Source of the DNA: Marivirga aurantiaca
GTDB taxonomy: Bacteria > Bacteroidota > Bacteroidia > Cytophagales > Cyclobacteriaceae
Length of the DNA: 64,000 nt
NCBI RefSeq assembly: GCF_016679925.1
Contig: NZ_JAEQBW010000001.1
Coordinates: forward strand, 1,116,001 to 1,180,000
Direction: 5' to 3'
Shown here: positions 61,001-64,000 of the stretch, in pieces
How positions within the stretch are numbered: the stretch's first letter is position 1
Layout of the letters: the number at the start of each line of letters is the position of its first letter
Program-made: the position numbers and the translations under genes
Notes under the pieces: generated by a model
What the model saw: the letters and a program-made list of their open reading frames with translations, nothing else
What the model was told of the DNA's origin: nothing
Databases searched by the model: none

Positions 61001-64000
61001 CTCCTATTGCCGATGGAACAGTCACAGTTGATGCGGCAGCAGGTGTTGCTCAGGATGCTGGAGGAGTAGATAATATTGCGGCCTCCCAGTTCAGCATTAC
61101 TGCCGATGTAACAGTTCCTACAATTACCATTTCCAGCTCTGTGGCTGACCCAACCAATGACGCATTTATAGCCACTTTCACTTTTTCAGAAGATGTCACA
61201 GGTTTTGAGGTGGATGATATTACAGTAGGCAATGGAACCGCCAGTGATTTTGCTTCGACCAGTGCTAGTGTATATACAGCTTTGATCACCCCAACTGCTG
61301 ATGGAACAGTCACTGTTGATGTAGCAGCCGATGTGGCACAAGATGCTGCCACCAATGGAAATACAGCAGCTACCCAGTTCAGTATAGAGTTTGACATTAC
61401 TGCACCAATAGTAAGCATCACCAGCGCAGCTGCTAACCCAACAAATGGAGCATTTACTGCTACTTTTACTTTCTCAGAAGAAGTAACAGGTTTTGAGATC
61501 GGGGATATTACAGTAGGCAATGGAACAGCCAGTGATTTTGCTTCGACCAGTGCCAGTGTTTATACAGTTTTGATTACTCCAACAACAGATGGGTCAGTCA
61601 CTATTGATGTGGCAGCCGATGTGGCACAAGATGCAGCCACTAATGGAAATACAGCAGCTGCCCAGTTCAGTATAGAGTTTGACATTACTGCACCAATAGT
61701 AAGCATCACCAGCGCAGCTGCTAACCCAACAAATGGAGCATTTACTGCTACTTTTACTTTCTCAGAAGAAGTAACAGGTTTTGAGATCGGGGATATTACA
61801 GTAGGTAATGGAACCGCCAGTGATTTTGCTTCGACCAGTGCCAGTGTTTATACAGTTTTGATCACTCCAACTGCTGGTGGAACGGTCACTATTGATGTAG
61901 CAGCCAACGTGGCACAAGATGCAGCTACCAATGGAAATACCGCAGCAACCCAGTTCAGCATAGAGGCCGATTTGACAGCTCCAACAATTGCTATCACCAG
62001 TCCAGCCACTGACCTAGCCAATGGAGCTTTTACAGCAACTTTCACCTTTTCAGAAAATGTCACAGACTTTGAGGTTGGCGATATTTCCGTGGGAAATGGA
62101 ACGGCCAGTGATTTTGTTTCGACCAGTGCCAGTGTTTATACAGCTTTGATCACTCCAACAACAGATGGTACAGTCACAGTTGATGTGGCGGCTAGCGTAG
62201 CACAAGATGCAGCCACCAATGGAAATACAGCAGCTGCCCAGTTCAGCATAGAGTTTGACATTACTGCACCAATAGTAAGCATCACCAGTACTGCTGCCGG
62301 CCCCACCAATACTGCTTTTATGGCAACTTTCACTTTCTCGGAAAATGTAACAGGTTTTGAGGTTGGCGATATTTCTGTTGGCAATGGAACGGCCAGTGAT
62401 TTCATGGCAAATAGTGCTTTAGAATATACAGCTTTAGTTACTCCTACCGCTGATGGAACTACCACTATTGATGTAGCAGCCGATGTGGTACAAGATGCAG
62501 CCACCAATGGAAATACAGCAGCTGCCCAGTTCAGCATAGAGTTTGACATTACTGCACCAATAGTAAGCATCACCAGTACTGCTGCCGGCCCCACCAATAC
62601 TGCTTTTATGGCAACTTTCACTTTCTCGGAAAATGTAACAGGTTTTGAGGTTGGCGATATTTCTGTTGGCAATGGAACGGCCAGTGATTTCATGGCAAAT
62701 AGTGCTTTAGAATATACAGCTTTAGTTACTCCTACCGCTGATGGAACTACCACTATTGATGTGGCTGCCAACGTGGCACAAGATGCCGCCACCAATGGAA
62801 ATACTGCGGCCACCCAGTTCAGCATTGAGGCCGATTTGACAGCTCCAACACTTGCTATCACCAGTCCGGCCACTGACCCAACCAATGGAGCTTTTATGGC
62901 AACTTTCACTTTCTCAGAAAATGTAACAGGTTTTGAGGTGGACGATATTTCTGTGGGCAATGGAACAGCCAGTGATTTCACAACAACTAATGCTTCGGAA
63001 TATACGGCATTGATCACTCCAGCAACTGATGGAACGGTCAATATCGATGTGGCCGCCAATGTAGCACAAGATGCTGCCACCAATGGAAACACGGTAGCTG
63101 CCCAGTTCAGTATTGACTATGATGGTAGTGTTGCCGAGATCATTTGTCAAAATATTACCATACAATTGGATGCCAACGGTATTGCCAATATTGAAGCATC
63201 TCAAATCGATAACGGTTCTTCCGATAATTACGGAATAGCCAGCATGGCATTAGATATCACTACTTTCGATTGCAACAACATTGGTGATAATGAGGTGGTA
63301 CTTACAGTCACTGATGTCAATGGCAATACAGGTACCTGCCTTGCGGTTGTTACTGTAGAGGATGTAACGCCTCCGGAAGTAATTGTCCGGGACATCACAC
63401 TTCCATTGGCCCCAAATGGGCAAGCCTCTATTACCATAGACGACATTGATAACGGCAGTAACGATAATTGCGGCATAGCGAGCAGAATCCTTGATGTGTC
63501 TGCTTTTGATACACCTACAACAGCATCGACCATGGTTATATTAACAGTAACCGACTTTAGTGGCAATACTGCTTCGGCTCCGGCCACCATAACTTTTGGG
63601 AAAGTAGCCCAAGCCATTTTGTTTGAACCATTAGCAGATAAAAAAGTAGGGGCGGATCCGGTCACGCTTCAGGCAACAGGTGGTGAGTCCGGCCTGCCCG
63701 TAACATTTTCAATAACTACAGAACCTGCGACAGGCGTGGCCTCTATAATTGACAACATGATCATTATAGAAGGCCCTGGCATGGTTACAGTGACAGCAAA
63801 CCAGGCTGGCAATGACGTATTCCTGCCAGCTGAAGAAGTATCCCAAACTTTTGAGATACAATCCAATGAACTCTTCCTTCCCACACTGTTCAGCCCAAAC
63901 AATGACCAGGTCAATGATAGCTTCGTCATAAGGGGCGGGGGAAACATTGCCACAATCGAGCTGAAGATATTTGACAGGGACAATAACCTGGTTTTTAACT
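58060..64000 (+). CDS. Giant T9SS-secreted repeat protein, paralogue of the previous gene (3' end outside window)
   Basis: 1980 codons are visible from ATG 58060, 92 bp after the previous gene; the frame is still open at the window end. A long N-terminal region leads to a membrane-spanning signal (LALIAFFSLTPVSFIFAQ, near 30-48). There are two blocks of 54-residue propeller-like units (58190-58980 and 59660-60470; AFNNDGTKMFVLG). A cadherin-like segment follows each block. Eight 96-residue Ig-like units (60817 to about 63118), HYR-like repeats, an MBG-like domain and the beginning of the same gliding-motility C-terminal domain (FLPTLFSPNNDQVND) complete the visible part. It lacks the PKD domains of its neighbour. 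The two genes are nearly identical from the last repeats onward. Confidence 0.9.
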   Translation, partial: MRSELLDNIQKNKQDYNKEGSLRLFAHRLALIAFFSLTPVSFIFAQYEYDVSKAVYNGDAERFFIGTQEATPYTMAFNNDGTKMFVTGSSRFIYEYNLSVGYDVSTATYAGDGERFNLATWINSPRTLRFNGTGMKMYVLDYGNEDITEFDLTVAYDVSTASYSQEFDTAPHSIYPFSFTFSTDGSKMYVVEFANETIIEYTLSTNFDISTAGHSFTKSISAQEPFPYSIRFTPDGTKMYVTGQRYDAISQFSLSTAFDLSTATYDGNAERFSILAQESQATSMNFNSDGSKLFVLGLNGKDVNEYLLINFAPEIGGTVAGQSVNDNELISPFSTVTIADANRDQVSATIELDNYSKGVLTGTGLSGSGPYTLSSATVANLQAGLRALVFNPTDGRVTFENTETTNFSLTVSDGTLSDVDNITNVVSTSATLFLSSIEVSGNPVSTANTVDFIISFNGAVTGVDLSDFTLDNSAGVSANLASISGSGDTYTVTVDNITGHGILSIDLKDSGTGIASGGTPISGGFTNGAYHEVGDAFDVSKAIFDGDEDRFSVAALGSEPTSFAFNNDGTKMFVLEASGDDINEYTLSTAFDVSTAIYAGDAERFSIAAQEIFPASFAFNNDGTKMFVLGVSGKDINEYTLSTAFDVSIAAYAGDGEQFNVSIQETSPYSLVFNNDGTKMFVLGVSGKDINEYTLSTAFDVSTAVYAGDVERFSVSAQESSPLSLAFNNSGTKMFVMGADGDDINEYDLATAFDVSTAVYAGDGEQFNVSIQETSPYSLVFNNDGTKMFVMGQSGRDINEYSLAAPVVTGAVANQAVNDNATISPFGAITVADPNGDNVSATITLDDDTKGVLTGTGLTGTGPYTLASTDAASLQAALRALEFNPTDSRVAPGSTETTTFTLLTSDGIFDDIDSRTTVVSSPIAPTIVWSSLASSPTNAFSITATFSEPVTGFTIDDLTVGNGTASNFVATSSSVYTATITPIADGTVTVDAAAGVAQDAGGVDNIAASQFSITADVTVPTITISSSVADPTNDAFIATFTFSEDVTGFEVDDITVGNGTASDFASTSASVYTALITPTADGTVTVDVAADVAQDAATNGNTAATQFSIEFDITAPIVSITSAAANPTNGAFTATFTFSEEVTGFEIGDITVGNGTASDFASTSASVYTVLITPTTDGSVTIDVAADVAQDAATNGNTAAAQFSIEFDITAPIVSITSAAANPTNGAFTATFTFSEEVTGFEIGDITVGNGTASDFASTSASVYTVLITPTAGGTVTIDVAANVAQDAATNGNTAATQFSIEADLTAPTIAITSPATDLANGAFTATFTFSENVTDFEVGDISVGNGTASDFVSTSASVYTALITPTTDGTVTVDVAASVAQDAATNGNTAAAQFSIEFDITAPIVSITSTAAGPTNTAFMATFTFSENVTGFEVGDISVGNGTASDFMANSALEYTALVTPTADGTTTIDVAADVVQDAATNGNTAAAQFSIEFDITAPIVSITSTAAGPTNTAFMATFTFSENVTGFEVGDISVGNGTASDFMANSALEYTALVTPTADGTTTIDVAANVAQDAATNGNTAATQFSIEADLTAPTLAITSPATDPTNGAFMATFTFSENVTGFEVDDISVGNGTASDFTTTNASEYTALITPATDGTVNIDVAANVAQDAATNGNTVAAQFSIDYDGSVAEIICQNITIQLDANGIANIEASQIDNGSSDNYGIASMALDITTFDCNNIGDNEVVLTVTDVNGNTGTCLAVVTVEDVTPPEVIVRDITLPLAPNGQASITIDDIDNGSNDNCGIASRILDVSAFDTPTTASTMVILTVTDFSGNTASAPATITFGKVAQAILFEPLADKKVGADPVTLQATGGESGLPVTFSITTEPATGVASIIDNMIIIEGPGMVTVTANQAGNDVFLPAEEVSQTFEIQSNELFLPTLFSPNNDQVNDSFVIRGGGNIATIELKIFDRDNNLVFN
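60817..63118 (+). repeat. Eight 288-bp units in giant gene 2
   Basis: Unit boundaries fall at about 61105, 61393, 61681, 61969, 62257, 62545 and 62833. The first unit (60817-61104) is the most diverged. Units beginning at 62257 and 62545 share roughly 270 identical bases. Confidence 0.85.

Noticed and set aside
62136..63092. Long minus-strand open frame (318 codons) opposite giant gene 2, with similar ones at 54754-55179, 55765-56331 and 61050-61520
   Set aside because: They are mirror images of the 288-bp repeats, whose length is a multiple of three and whose codon bias leaves the opposite strand open. They start and end at repeat borders and lack any recognisable protein feature.

Overview
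The window is Bacteroidota DNA, most likely from a marine gliding Cytophagales- or Flavobacteriia-type bacterium; this is an inference. The support is SusC/SusD-type TonB transport, type IX secretion (T9SS) sorting domains of both kinds (A on the GH5 enzyme, B/CHU_C on giant repeat proteins), a PorP/SprF protein, sensor/regulator proteins with triple-tyrosine modules, and several upstream regions with the Bacteroidota -7 motif TAnnTTTG. No rRNA, tRNA, CRISPR array, integrase or transposase was recognised.

Layout. 1-4133: a two-component pair (response regulator cut by the window edge, histidine kinase) followed by a TonB-dependent outer-membrane receptor. 4699-21291: a polysaccharide utilisation locus. 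A divergent membrane regulator with an HTH tail faces SusC, SusD, a PKD/carbohydrate-binding surface lipoprotein, a GH5 with two CBM6-like modules, a GH30 lipoprotein and a GH3 beta-glucosidase. The enzyme set suggests a beta-(1,3)/(1,6)-glucan such as laminarin. 21379-27105: a minus-strand island that looks like an unrecognised defence cassette: a TIR-PD-(D/E)XK fusion, two more PD-(D/E)XK nuclease-like proteins, an SMC/RecF-like ATPase and a protein with a HEPN-type RxxxxH motif. Two hairpin spacers that resemble integron attC sites flank the ATPase gene. 27466-36546: mostly housekeeping or accessory genes (DUF808, HTH+DUF2975, AraC, LLM oxidoreductase, GT1-like glycosyltransferase, ABC-F ATPase) separated by repeat-rich spacers. 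37078-40876: Ku, LigD and a J-domain/KTSC protein. 41490-44875: a frameshifted HYR-repeat T9SS protein and a PorP/SprF partner. 45040-48957: duplicated SRPBCC proteins and a patatin-like phospholipase. 49198-52183: a TPR histidine kinase with a possible leader peptide, plus a LytTR response regulator. 52955-64000: two giant tandem paralogous surface proteins built of PKD, 54-residue and 96-residue repeats; the second runs off the window.

How the parts work together (inference). The locus at 4699-21291 reads as one sense-bind-import-digest pathway. The GH5 is exported by T9SS, the GH30 and glycan-binding proteins are lipid-anchored, SusCD imports oligosaccharides and the GH3 finishes digestion in the periplasm. 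The three large repeat proteins and the PorP/SprF protein form a cell-surface/adhesion theme. The spacers carry at least four families of short dispersed inverted repeats (GGTCTGTG palindromes, a GGTCAGACGATAGTCAG family, an 88-bp MITE-like element with 17-bp terminal inverted repeats, and a composite element nested with that MITE). All motif positions were read by eye and may be off by a base.
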